Assembly: GCA_026417425.1 (NCBI GenBank)
Contig: JAOADF010000150.1
Span: 1 to 6,817 of the forward strand
Direction of reading: 5' to 3'
Length of the DNA stretch: 6,817 nt
DNA from: Dictyoglomaceae bacterium
GTDB taxonomy: Bacteria; Dictyoglomota; Dictyoglomia; Dictyoglomales; Dictyoglomaceae
Numbering within the stretch: the first letter of the stretch is position 1; every line of letters begins with the position of its first letter. A model generated the notes under the pieces. It made no database searches, was not told the DNA's origin, and worked only from the letters and a program-made list of their open reading frames with translations. The translations under genes and the position numbers were made by a program. This document shows, in pieces, positions 1 through 5,512 of this stretch.

Positions 1-291
1 TTAAGAAAAAGTTTTAGAAAGAGTGACATTATAGCACGAATTGGAGGAGATGAATTTGTAATCCTATGTATGGAAACCTCTGAAACCTCAATTGAAAGAT
101 TACTTCTTCGACTTTATCAAAATATATATAACTTTAATTCAGTAGAAGAAAGACCTTTTAAAATTTCTATTAGTACAGGTTTTTCTATTTTCGATCCTAA
201 AAGTTCTCTATCCTTAGAAGAATTATTAGATATAGCGGATAAAAGGATGTATGAGGATAAGAATAAAAAGAAAGTTAAGCCCCCTGGATAA
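1..291 (+). CDS. GGDEF domain protein, diguanylate cyclase (C-terminal fragment)
   Basis: This is the last 96 residues of a protein that begins left of the window; the frame is open from base 1. The active-site signature is intact, RIGGDEF at fragment residues 13-19, so the domain is likely a working diguanylate cyclase making cyclic di-GMP from two GTP. An RxxD motif (RKSD, residues 6-9) lies exactly five residues before GGDEF. That is the position of the allosteric product-inhibition I-site known in this family. The end of the domain is also recognisable: a strand ISISTGFSIF and a closing helix ADKRMYEDKNK, equivalent to the usual ADxAMYxAK. The tail after it is only a few residues, so GGDEF is the C-terminal domain. 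Any sensor, membrane or EAL part would lie upstream and cannot be seen. Cyclase activity is inferred from the motif only. Confidence 0.93.
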   Translation, partial: LRKSFRKSDIIARIGGDEFVILCMETSETSIERLLLRLYQNIYNFNSVEERPFKISISTGFSIFDPKSSLSLEELLDIADKRMYEDKNKKKVKPPG

Positions 292-302
292 ACAGGAGGC
301 TT
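277..302. terminator. Probable bidirectional rho-independent terminator
   Basis: Arms 277-286 (AAGCCCCCTG) and 293-302 (CAGGAGGCTT) form a 10-base stem with one C/A mismatch around the loop GATAAA. On the plus strand a T-rich stretch follows (TTTATATTATTT). On the minus strand the run AACTTTCTTTTT follows. It sits between two convergent genes and could end both transcripts. The TAA stop of the GGDEF gene lies inside the loop, and the minus-strand gene stops 4 bases from the other arm. The T tracts are interrupted, so efficiency is uncertain in both directions. Confidence 0.75.
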
Positions 303-306
303 TATA

Positions 307-1311
307 TTATTTCATCTCTTCAACTTTTACAGATCTTTTTTCCTTAAAACTTCTTTTTGCAGCAATGGAAACCTTTAAAGATTCCAATGCATCTTTAGGA
401 CCAGGAGAAGGCATCTTTCCTTCTGAAATTGCCTTAAAAAAAGCTTCTATCTCTAATTTATATGCATCTTTAAACCTATCCATGAAAAAATAATATTGAT
501 CCGCATAATAGCCTTTTTCAGTAAAATACCAGATATGAGTTTTAGGAAGATCTTCTAAAACAATTTTTCCTTTTTCTCCATGAACTTCTGCTCTAATATC
601 ATATCCATATACTGCTCTTCTTGAATTTTCAACAACTCCTAAGGCTCCATTCTTAAATTTTAAAAAGGTTATTGCGGTATCCCCATCTTCCAATTCTTCA
701 ATTCTTGGATCTATTAAAACATTTACCCATGCCATAACTTCTTCTACTTCTCCCACCAAGAATCTTGCCACATCGAAATCATGAATTGCCATGTCTACAA
801 AAATTCCTCCAGAAACTTTTAAATATTCCAAAGAAGGAGGAGCTGGGTCTCGAGTTAAACTTGAAAATTGCTCTAATCTTCCCAGTTTTCCCTCTTCAAT
901 TAGCTCCTTTGCCTTTAAATAGGATAAATCATATCTTCTTTGAAATCCAATTTGAAAGGGAACATTCATTTCTTCAACAATTTTCATAGCCTCCTTTGTT
1001 TCCAAAAGACCTAAGGCTACAGGCTTCTCACAAAATATTGCTTTCTTGTGTTTTGCAGATAACTTTATATAATGAGCATGGGTATTGGTTGGTGTCACAA
1101 TGATCACCGCTTCTACATTGGGATCTAATATTGCAGATTCAGGATCATCAGTTATTTTTTCAGCTTTTGCAAAAAACTGGGCTTTTTCTGCAGATTCTAA
1201 TACAGGATCTGCAACCACAACCACCTTTACATTAGGTAAAGAGCTTAAATTTTTGGCATGTTCCTGCCCCATTCTTCCTGCTCCTAAAAGGGCTACTCCA
1301 ATTTTCTCCAT
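307..1311 (-). CDS. Gfo/Idh/MocA family NAD(P)-dependent dehydrogenase, inositol 2-dehydrogenase-like
   Basis: This 334-residue soluble oxidoreductase has the usual family length. The N-terminal Rossmann fold carries the nucleotide-binding loop GAGRMG (residues 10-15), followed by VVVADP (31-36), where the acidic residue after the second strand suggests NAD preference. VTPTNTHAHY (72-81) and the hallmark CEKPVAL (94-100) follow. The residues matching the Lys/Asp/His catalytic set known in Bacillus inositol dehydrogenase appear to be K96, D173 and H177, in GGIFVDMAIHDFDVARFL. The segment NSRRAVYGYD (229-238) also resembles inositol dehydrogenases. The family is certain. Oxidation of myo-inositol to scyllo-inosose is plausible, but other sugar or polyol substrates are possible and no other inositol catabolism gene is nearby. 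The gene is second in an operon, 9 bases after fabI, and its ribosome binding site AGGAGGG overlaps the fabI TAG stop. The ATG at 1311 fits this site. Confidence 0.9.
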   Translation of the reverse strand: MEKIGVALLGAGRMGQEHAKNLSSLPNVKVVVVADPVLESAEKAQFFAKAEKITDDPESAILDPNVEAVIIVTPTNTHAHYIKLSAKHKKAIFCEKPVALGLLETKEAMKIVEEMNVPFQIGFQRRYDLSYLKAKELIEEGKLGRLEQFSSLTRDPAPPSLEYLKVSGGIFVDMAIHDFDVARFLVGEVEEVMAWVNVLIDPRIEELEDGDTAITFLKFKNGALGVVENSRRAVYGYDIRAEVHGEKGKIVLEDLPKTHIWYFTEKGYYADQYYFFMDRFKDAYKLEIEAFFKAISEGKMPSPGPKDALESLKVSIAAKRSFKEKRSVKVEEMK

Positions 1312-1320
1312 TTCTCCCTC

Positions 1321-2085
1321 CTAAATTCCCATAATATTATATCCCGCATCAACATAAATAATTTCTCCTGTAATACCCGAAGAAAGATCACTAAGTAAGA
1401 AAACTGCAGTATCTCCAACCTCTCTATGCTCAATATTTCTCCTTAAAGGAGCCCTTTCTTTATGGTATTCTAAAATATCTGTAAATCTTGAAATTCCTCT
1501 TGCAGCCAAGGTATTTAAAGGACCTGCAGATATTGCATTTACCCTTATATTATCCTTTCCCAGTTCAAAGGCTAAATATCTGACCGAGGATTCTAAAGCT
1601 GATTTTGCAACTCCCATTACATTATAATTGGGAATTACCTTTTCAGAGCCATAATAAGTCAATGTAATAATACTTGAAGGTGAATTCATTATTCTTCTAA
1701 ATATTCGGACCATGGAGATAAAAGAATATACACTTACTTCCATAGCAATTCTAAAAGCTTCTTTGGATGTCTCTAGGAAGGGAGATTTTAAAGCTTCAGT
1801 AGGAGCATAAGCTATAGAATGAATAAGTCCATCAATTCTCCCTACATTTTTTTCAATCTCTTCTACAGTTTTTTCTATATTCCTCTCTTCAGCAACATCA
1901 CATTGAATTAACAAAGGCTTTATAGAAAGATCTTTTATTAATTCTTCCACGTTATCTTTAAATCTTTCATTTTGATACCCTATTATCACCTCTCCACCAG
2001 ATTTCATAATTGACTGGGCAATTGCCCATGCAATACTCTTCTTATTAGCCACATTAAAAACTGCTATCTTCTTTCCCTCTAACAT
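1321..2085 (-). CDS. fabI: Enoyl-[acyl-carrier-protein] reductase (NADH), FabI
   Basis: The product is a 254-residue atypical short-chain dehydrogenase, close to the roughly 260 residues of FabI. It reduces trans-2-enoyl-ACP with NADH in the last step of each fatty-acid elongation round. The catalytic signature is clear: Y144 in TLTYYG and Y154-x6-K161 in PNYNVMGVAK, with the same 10-residue tyrosine spacing as E. coli Y146/Y156. RVNAISAGPLNTLAARGI (181-198) and LLSDLSSGITGE (230-241) are FabI-typical. HSIAYAP (89-95) is the cofactor/triclosan loop. At the nucleotide loop, FNVANKKSIAW (10-20) has Asn where E. coli has Gly13. The frame extends upstream to an ATG at 2151, but I chose the ATG at 2085. 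AAGGAGG lies 7 bases before it, and MLEGKKIAVF aligns with the normal FabI N-terminus. fabI is the first gene of the leftward operon. Confidence 0.95.
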   Translation of the reverse strand: MLEGKKIAVFNVANKKSIAWAIAQSIMKSGGEVIIGYQNERFKDNVEELIKDLSIKPLLIQCDVAEERNIEKTVEEIEKNVGRIDGLIHSIAYAPTEALKSPFLETSKEAFRIAMEVSVYSFISMVRIFRRIMNSPSSIITLTYYGSEKVIPNYNVMGVAKSALESSVRYLAFELGKDNIRVNAISAGPLNTLAARGISRFTDILEYHKERAPLRRNIEHREVGDTAVFLLSDLSSGITGEIIYVDAGYNIMGI

Positions 2086-2092
2086 TAGAAAC

Positions 2093-2099
2093 CCTCCTT
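2093..2099 (-). promoter_or_regulatory. Ribosome binding site deciding the fabI start
   Basis: Read on the minus strand the sequence is AAGGAGG, a full Shine-Dalgarno match, 7 bases before the ATG at 2085. It supports the shorter 254-residue FabI over the 22-residue-longer version from 2151. Confidence 0.9.
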
Positions 2100-2137
2100 T
2101 TCTTTTTATCCTATATGTTAAACTTTTATTAAAAAAC

Positions 2138-2166
2138 TTGCAACCTTCCAAAGATTTATATAGAAT
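2138..2166 (+). promoter_or_regulatory. Candidate sigma-70-type promoter for the rightward operon
   Basis: TTGCAA (2138-2143, 4 of 6 to TTGACA) is followed after 17 bases by TAGAAT (2161-2166, 5 of 6 to TATAAT). Transcription would start near 2173, leaving a leader of nearly 90 bases before the gamma carbonic anhydrase gene. This is consensus matching in AT-rich DNA, so it is only suggestive. Confidence 0.4.
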
Positions 2167-2190
2167 ATAGACTTAAAAGAAAGTTTTCAA
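2162..2190 (-). promoter_or_regulatory. Candidate sigma-70-type promoter for the fabI operon
   Basis: On the minus strand TTGAAA (2190-2185, 5 of 6 to TTGACA) is followed by TATTCT at 17 bases (2167-2162) or by the better TATATT at a short 15-base spacing. The leader to the fabI ATG would be about 70 bases. Its -10 box occupies the same bases as the -10 box of the opposing candidate promoter. This is consensus matching only. Confidence 0.35.
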
Positions 2191-2227
2191 TGGGGAAAAT
2201 AGGAGGGATGTTCCTCACGTAATTATA

Positions 2228-2252
2228 CACTTTTTTTCTATAGAAAGGGGTG
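2228..2252 (+). promoter_or_regulatory. Leader RNA hairpin covering the ribosome binding site of the gamma carbonic anhydrase gene
   Basis: In RNA, CACUUUUUUU (2228-2237) can pair without a gap with GAAAGGGGUG (2243-2252), giving 10 pairs of which four are G-U, around the loop CUAUA. The right arm contains the Shine-Dalgarno sequence AGAAAGGGGTGA (2242-2253), which resembles the anti-16S sequence AGAAAGGAGGTGA with one base missing. The start codon follows 7 bases after the stem. The folded form would hide the ribosome binding site behind a U-rich strand, as in fourU-type RNA thermometers. The pairing is seen; the regulatory role is inferred. Confidence 0.45.
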
Positions 2253-2259
2253 AAAAAAT

Positions 2260-2763
2260 CTGATTAGAGAATTCCAAGGTAAAATTCCCAAGATTTCTGA
2301 AGATACATATATTTCTGAAGAAGCAGTGATTATTGGAGATGTTATTTTGGAAAAGGGAGTAAGTATATGGTCCTTTGCAGTATTAAGGGGAGATCTAGAT
2401 AGAATTCATATTGGTCCATATTCAAATATTCAAGAGGGAACTATTGTTCATGTAGATAAAGGGTTCCCTGTAGAAATAGGAGAGAAGGTGGTAGTTGGAC
2501 ATTCTGCTGTAATTCATGGATGCAAAATTGGAAATAATTCTCTTATTGGTATGAAGGCAATAATCTTAGATGGAGCAGAAATTGGAGAAGGATCCATTAT
2601 TGGAGCAGGTGCTTTAGTCCCTCAAGGAAAAAAAATTCCCCCAAATTCTGTTGTCTTGGGAATTCCTGGTCAAGTTATCCGTGAAGTAAAAGAGGAGGAA
2701 TTAGAAAAGATTAATGAAAATGTAAAATTATATTATGAATTAAGCAAATTATATAGGAGGTAG
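2260..2763 (+). CDS. Gamma-class carbonic anhydrase-like protein (YrdA/CamH type, left-handed beta-helix)
   Basis: The 167-residue protein consists of hexapeptide repeats ([LIV]Gxxxx) forming a left-handed beta-helix, with a C-terminal helix after KEEELEK. The metal-site pattern of gamma carbonic anhydrases is present: R43 and D45 (LRGD), Q58, and three histidines H64 (VHVD), H81 (GHS) and H86 (HGC) in the expected order. A zinc or iron enzyme hydrating CO2 is therefore plausible. The acidic proton-shuttle loop of Methanosarcina Cam is absent, as in YrdA-type members, several of which show little or no activity. The only in-frame ATG/GTG/TTG near the 5' end is GTG 2326, which has no good ribosome binding site and would remove the first helix turns. 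Residues upstream (IREFQGKIPKI) match the conserved family N-terminus, so the start is placed at CTG 2260, 6 bases after the Shine-Dalgarno sequence; ATT 2263 is the alternative. This is the first gene of the four-gene operon. Confidence 0.85.
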   Translation: MIREFQGKIPKISEDTYISEEAVIIGDVILEKGVSIWSFAVLRGDLDRIHIGPYSNIQEGTIVHVDKGFPVEIGEKVVVGHSAVIHGCKIGNNSLIGMKAIILDGAEIGEGSIIGAGALVPQGKKIPPNSVVLGIPGQVIREVKEEELEKINENVKLYYELSKLYRR

Positions 2764-2769
2764 ATTCTT

Positions 2770-3915
2770 ATGCCAAAAAGCTATCTTATGATTCCCGGTC
2801 CTACCCCTGTACCCAATGATGTATTAAGAGAAATGTCTCGAGAAATGATTAATCACAGAGGACCTGAATTTGCCAAATTAATTTCTGAAAGCACTGATCT
2901 TTTAAAAAAGATATTTAAGACAAATAATGATTGTTTTATCTTAACAGCATCAGGAACTGGTGCTATGGAAGCATCTGTAGTAAATTTCTTCTCCCCCGGT
3001 GATAAAGTAGTAGTAGGAGTATGTGGAGTATTTGGAGAAAGATATGCTAAAATATGTTCTGCTTATGGATTAAATGTTGTTAGAATAAAAACTTCCTTAG
3101 GAAAAGGAATTGAACCTTCAGAATTGGAAAGAACTCTTGAGGAAAATCCTGACACAAAAGGAGTTTTCCTAACTCATAATGAAACATCTACGGGAGTCAC
3201 CTTGGATCTACAAGAACTTTCCCCTATTGTAAAAAGAAGAGGAATATTATTATTAGTTGACGCCATAAGCTCCCTTGGGGCTATAGATCTTCCTACTGAT
3301 GAATTAAATTTAGATGTGGTAGTTACCGCATCTCAAAAAGCTTTAGAAACTCCTCCGGGAATAAGTATGATCTCAGTAAGTCCTTTGGCATGGGAATATT
3401 ATGAAAAGGCAAAACTACCAAGATTTTATTGGGACCTTAAAATGGCAAAAAAATCCTTAGAGAAAGGAGCAACTCCCTTTACTCCTGCAATTTCTCAAAT
3501 TTTTGCCTTAAGAAAATCCTTAGAAAATATTTTATCAAAGGGCTTAGAAAATAATTTTAAAAAACATACCATGTTAGGAAATGCTGTACGAAGTGGTATT
3601 AAATCTATAGAATTCTTTAAACTTCTTGCAGAGGAAAAATATGCTTCGAATACGGTAACTCCAGTAATTACTCCTCCTGAAATTAATCCCGATGATCTAA
3701 GGAGGAAAATAAGGCAAGAATTCGGCGTTGTTTTAGCAGGAGGACAGGGAGAATTAGAAGGGAAAATATTCAGAATTGGACATGTGGGACATATTGAACC
3801 CTCAGATATTCTTGTTACTTTATCCTCCATAGAAATCATGTTGGAAAGAATGGGATATGATGGGATAAGGGGAAAGGCAGTGGGATCTGCAGAAAAAGTA
3901 ATCTTAGAAAGTTAG
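2770..3915 (+). CDS. Class V PLP-dependent aminotransferase (serine-glyoxylate/phosphoserine aminotransferase-like)
   Basis: The 381-residue protein is normal length for the alanine-glyoxylate/serine-pyruvate aminotransferase family. Family landmarks in order are PGPTPVP (9-15), NHRGPEF (28-34), the phosphate-binding turn TASGTGAME (59-67), HNETSTG (136-142), D164 in LLVDAISSLG contacting the pyridine nitrogen, K190 in TASQKAL forming the Schiff base, TPFTPA (235-240), and R335 in GKIFRIGHVGH, likely binding the substrate carboxylate. It is placed 13 bases before serA, so the likely job is amination of 3-phosphohydroxypyruvate to phosphoserine in place of classical SerC. A class V enzyme with that activity is known from methanococci (MJ0959), and a similar aminotransferase-serA pair occurs in Thermotoga as I remember it. 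Serine-pyruvate or alanine-glyoxylate exchange remains possible. AGGAGGT (2755-2761) overlaps the end of the preceding gene and fits the ATG at 2770. Confidence 0.93.
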   Translation: MPKSYLMIPGPTPVPNDVLREMSREMINHRGPEFAKLISESTDLLKKIFKTNNDCFILTASGTGAMEASVVNFFSPGDKVVVGVCGVFGERYAKICSAYGLNVVRIKTSLGKGIEPSELERTLEENPDTKGVFLTHNETSTGVTLDLQELSPIVKRRGILLLVDAISSLGAIDLPTDELNLDVVVTASQKALETPPGISMISVSPLAWEYYEKAKLPRFYWDLKMAKKSLEKGATPFTPAISQIFALRKSLENILSKGLENNFKKHTMLGNAVRSGIKSIEFFKLLAEEKYASNTVTPVITPPEINPDDLRRKIRQEFGVVLAGGQGELEGKIFRIGHVGHIEPSDILVTLSSIEIMLERMGYDGIRGKAVGSAEKVILES

Positions 3916-3928
3916 GAGGTATCTTTTA

Positions 3929-5503
3929 ATGGAAAGTAGAATTTTAGTATCTGATCCCATAGCGGAACAGGGAATAGAAAAGTTAAAAGAATTTTTCTAT
4001 GTAGATTATAAACCTGGGATACCTAAGGAAGAATTATTGAAAATTATAAAAGAATATTCAGGATTAGTGGTTAGATCAGAAACAAAAGTAACAAAGGATA
4101 TTATAGAAGAAGGGAAAAATTTAAAGGTTATTGGAAGAGCAGGGGTAGGAGTAGATAATATTGATGTGGAATATGCAACAAGAAAAGGAATTTTGGTTAT
4201 TAATGCTCCAGAAGGAAATACTATTTCAGCAGCAGAACATACCTTTGCCTTAATATTAAGCCTTAGTAGAAAAATTCCCCAGGCTTTCTATTCTTTAAAG
4301 TCAGGAAAATGGGATAGAAAAAGTTTTATAGGGCATGAACTTTATGGAAAAACCTTAGGATTGATTGGTCTTGGGAGAATTGGATCGGAAGTGGCAAAGA
4401 GAGCAAGAGCTTTTAAAATGAAAGTTGTAGCTTACGATCCTTATATTTCCATGGAAAGAGCAAGAGAATTAGAAGTTGAACTTTTAAATAATCTCGATGA
4501 CTTATTAAAAGTTTCTGATTATGTATCTTTGCATCTTCCTTTAAGTTCCGAAACAGAAAATCTTATAGGAGAAAGAGAACTTAATCTGATGAAACCTTCT
4601 GCGTATCTAATTAATTGTGCCCGAGGAAAACTTGTAGATGAAAAGGCTCTATATAAAGCATTAAAGGAAGGAAAAATTGCTGGATGCGCCTTAGATGTGT
4701 TTAGTAAGGAACCTATTGATCCTGACAATCTCCTTTTAACCATAGACAATGTAGTACTAACTCCCCACTTAGGTGCCTCAACCCAAGAAGCTCAAGAGAA
4801 AGTAGCAATAATTGTAGCGGAGGAGATTATAAAATATTTCAAGGGAGAACCAGTATTAAATGCAGTAAATCTTCCCATTGTAATTAGTGAAGAAATATTA
4901 CCCTATGTGAAATTAGGAGAAAAACTTGGAAAATTCTTAGCTCAGCTTACCGATTCCAATCCTGAAGAATTAGAAATTCAAATATGTGGAGAACTTTCCC
5001 AAAAACTTGAAACTTCTCTTGCTTCTGCAATAGTAAAGGGATTTTTAGAGCCCATTTTAATGGATTCTATAAACTTTATCAATGCTCTTACCTTAGCTAA
5101 GGAAAGAAAGTTAAGAATAAAAGAGGTGAGAACTCAGGATACAGAAATATATAGAAGTCTCATAAAATTGCAATTGAAAACAGAAAGGGGATTATTAGAA
5201 CTTACTGGAACTCTTAATAGAGGACAAGAAAGAATAGTCAAAATTCAAGACTATTATATAGATCTAAATCTAGCCCCATACTTACTTATTGCTTTTCATA
5301 CCGACAAACCAGGAATTATAGGAAGAGTTGGTACCATATTGGGAAAGGAGAATATAAACATTGCTGCAATGCAGGTGGGAAGAAAAGAGCTTGGTAAAGA
5401 AGCGGTTATGGTTTTAATTGTGGATAATCCTGTCCCTTCCTCTGTTTTGAACGAATTAAAGTCTGTGGAAAATATTCATAAAGTTTATTATGTGTGCCTC
5501 TAA
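3929..5503 (+). CDS. serA: D-3-phosphoglycerate dehydrogenase (long form with ACT domain)
   Basis: The protein oxidises 3-phosphoglycerate to 3-phosphohydroxypyruvate with NAD, the committed step of serine synthesis. At 524 residues it is the long bacterial type, like the B. subtilis and M. tuberculosis enzymes. The substrate domain includes GRAGVGVDNIDV (69-80). The NAD domain has GLGRIG (147-152) and D170 at the end of the second strand. Catalytic residues are R232 (NCARGKLVDE), E261 (SKEP) and H280 (TPHLGAST). An intervening allosteric substrate-binding-type domain spans about 320-445. A C-terminal ACT domain (about 452-524; HTDKPGIIGRVG, ENINIAAMQVGR) is the usual site of serine feedback inhibition. 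AGGAGGT at 3914-3920 overlaps the upstream TAG stop and lies 8 bases before the ATG. Translation is probably coupled to that of the aminotransferase gene. Confidence 0.97.
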   Translation: MESRILVSDPIAEQGIEKLKEFFYVDYKPGIPKEELLKIIKEYSGLVVRSETKVTKDIIEEGKNLKVIGRAGVGVDNIDVEYATRKGILVINAPEGNTISAAEHTFALILSLSRKIPQAFYSLKSGKWDRKSFIGHELYGKTLGLIGLGRIGSEVAKRARAFKMKVVAYDPYISMERARELEVELLNNLDDLLKVSDYVSLHLPLSSETENLIGERELNLMKPSAYLINCARGKLVDEKALYKALKEGKIAGCALDVFSKEPIDPDNLLLTIDNVVLTPHLGASTQEAQEKVAIIVAEEIIKYFKGEPVLNAVNLPIVISEEILPYVKLGEKLGKFLAQLTDSNPEELEIQICGELSQKLETSLASAIVKGFLEPILMDSINFINALTLAKERKLRIKEVRTQDTEIYRSLIKLQLKTERGLLELTGTLNRGQERIVKIQDYYIDLNLAPYLLIAFHTDKPGIIGRVGTILGKENINIAAMQVGRKELGKEAVMVLIVDNPVPSSVLNELKSVENIHKVYYVCL

Positions 5504-5512
5504 AAATTTTAC

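Noticed and set aside
2086..2151. 22-residue N-terminal extension of FabI from ATG 2151
   Set aside because: No ribosome binding site fits 2151, the extra residues do not look like FabI, and a strong AAGGAGG precedes ATG 2085.
2190..2222. Tiny leader ORF of 10 codons (MGKIGGMFLT) upstream of the gamma-CA gene, with an orphan AGGAGGG at 2201-2207
   Set aside because: Only a weak AGAAAG precedes it, the peptide has no regulatory codon run, and the AGGAGGG directly abuts its only following ATG (zero spacing).
2222..2227. Perfect minus-strand TATAAT as the fabI promoter
   Set aside because: No -35-like hexamer lies 16-18 bases upstream; the nearest weak match is about 21 bases away. Kept only as an alternative.
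2235..2246. 12-base palindrome TTTCTATAGAAA as a regulator operator
   Set aside because: It overlaps the proposed Shine-Dalgarno hairpin and is short and AT-rich; a separate operator cannot be argued from one copy.
2293..2321. Direct repeat ATTTCTGAAGA at 2293-2303 and 2311-2321
   Set aside because: It encodes the ISED/ISEE turns at the start of the beta-helix and is explained by the repeat nature of that protein.
3495..3839. Minus-strand open frame of 114 codons inside the aminotransferase gene
   Set aside because: It is antisense to a fully conserved enzyme region and has no domain pattern.
4519..4749. Minus-strand open frame inside serA
   Set aside because: It is a shadow of the conserved NAD-binding domain coding sequence with no support of its own.
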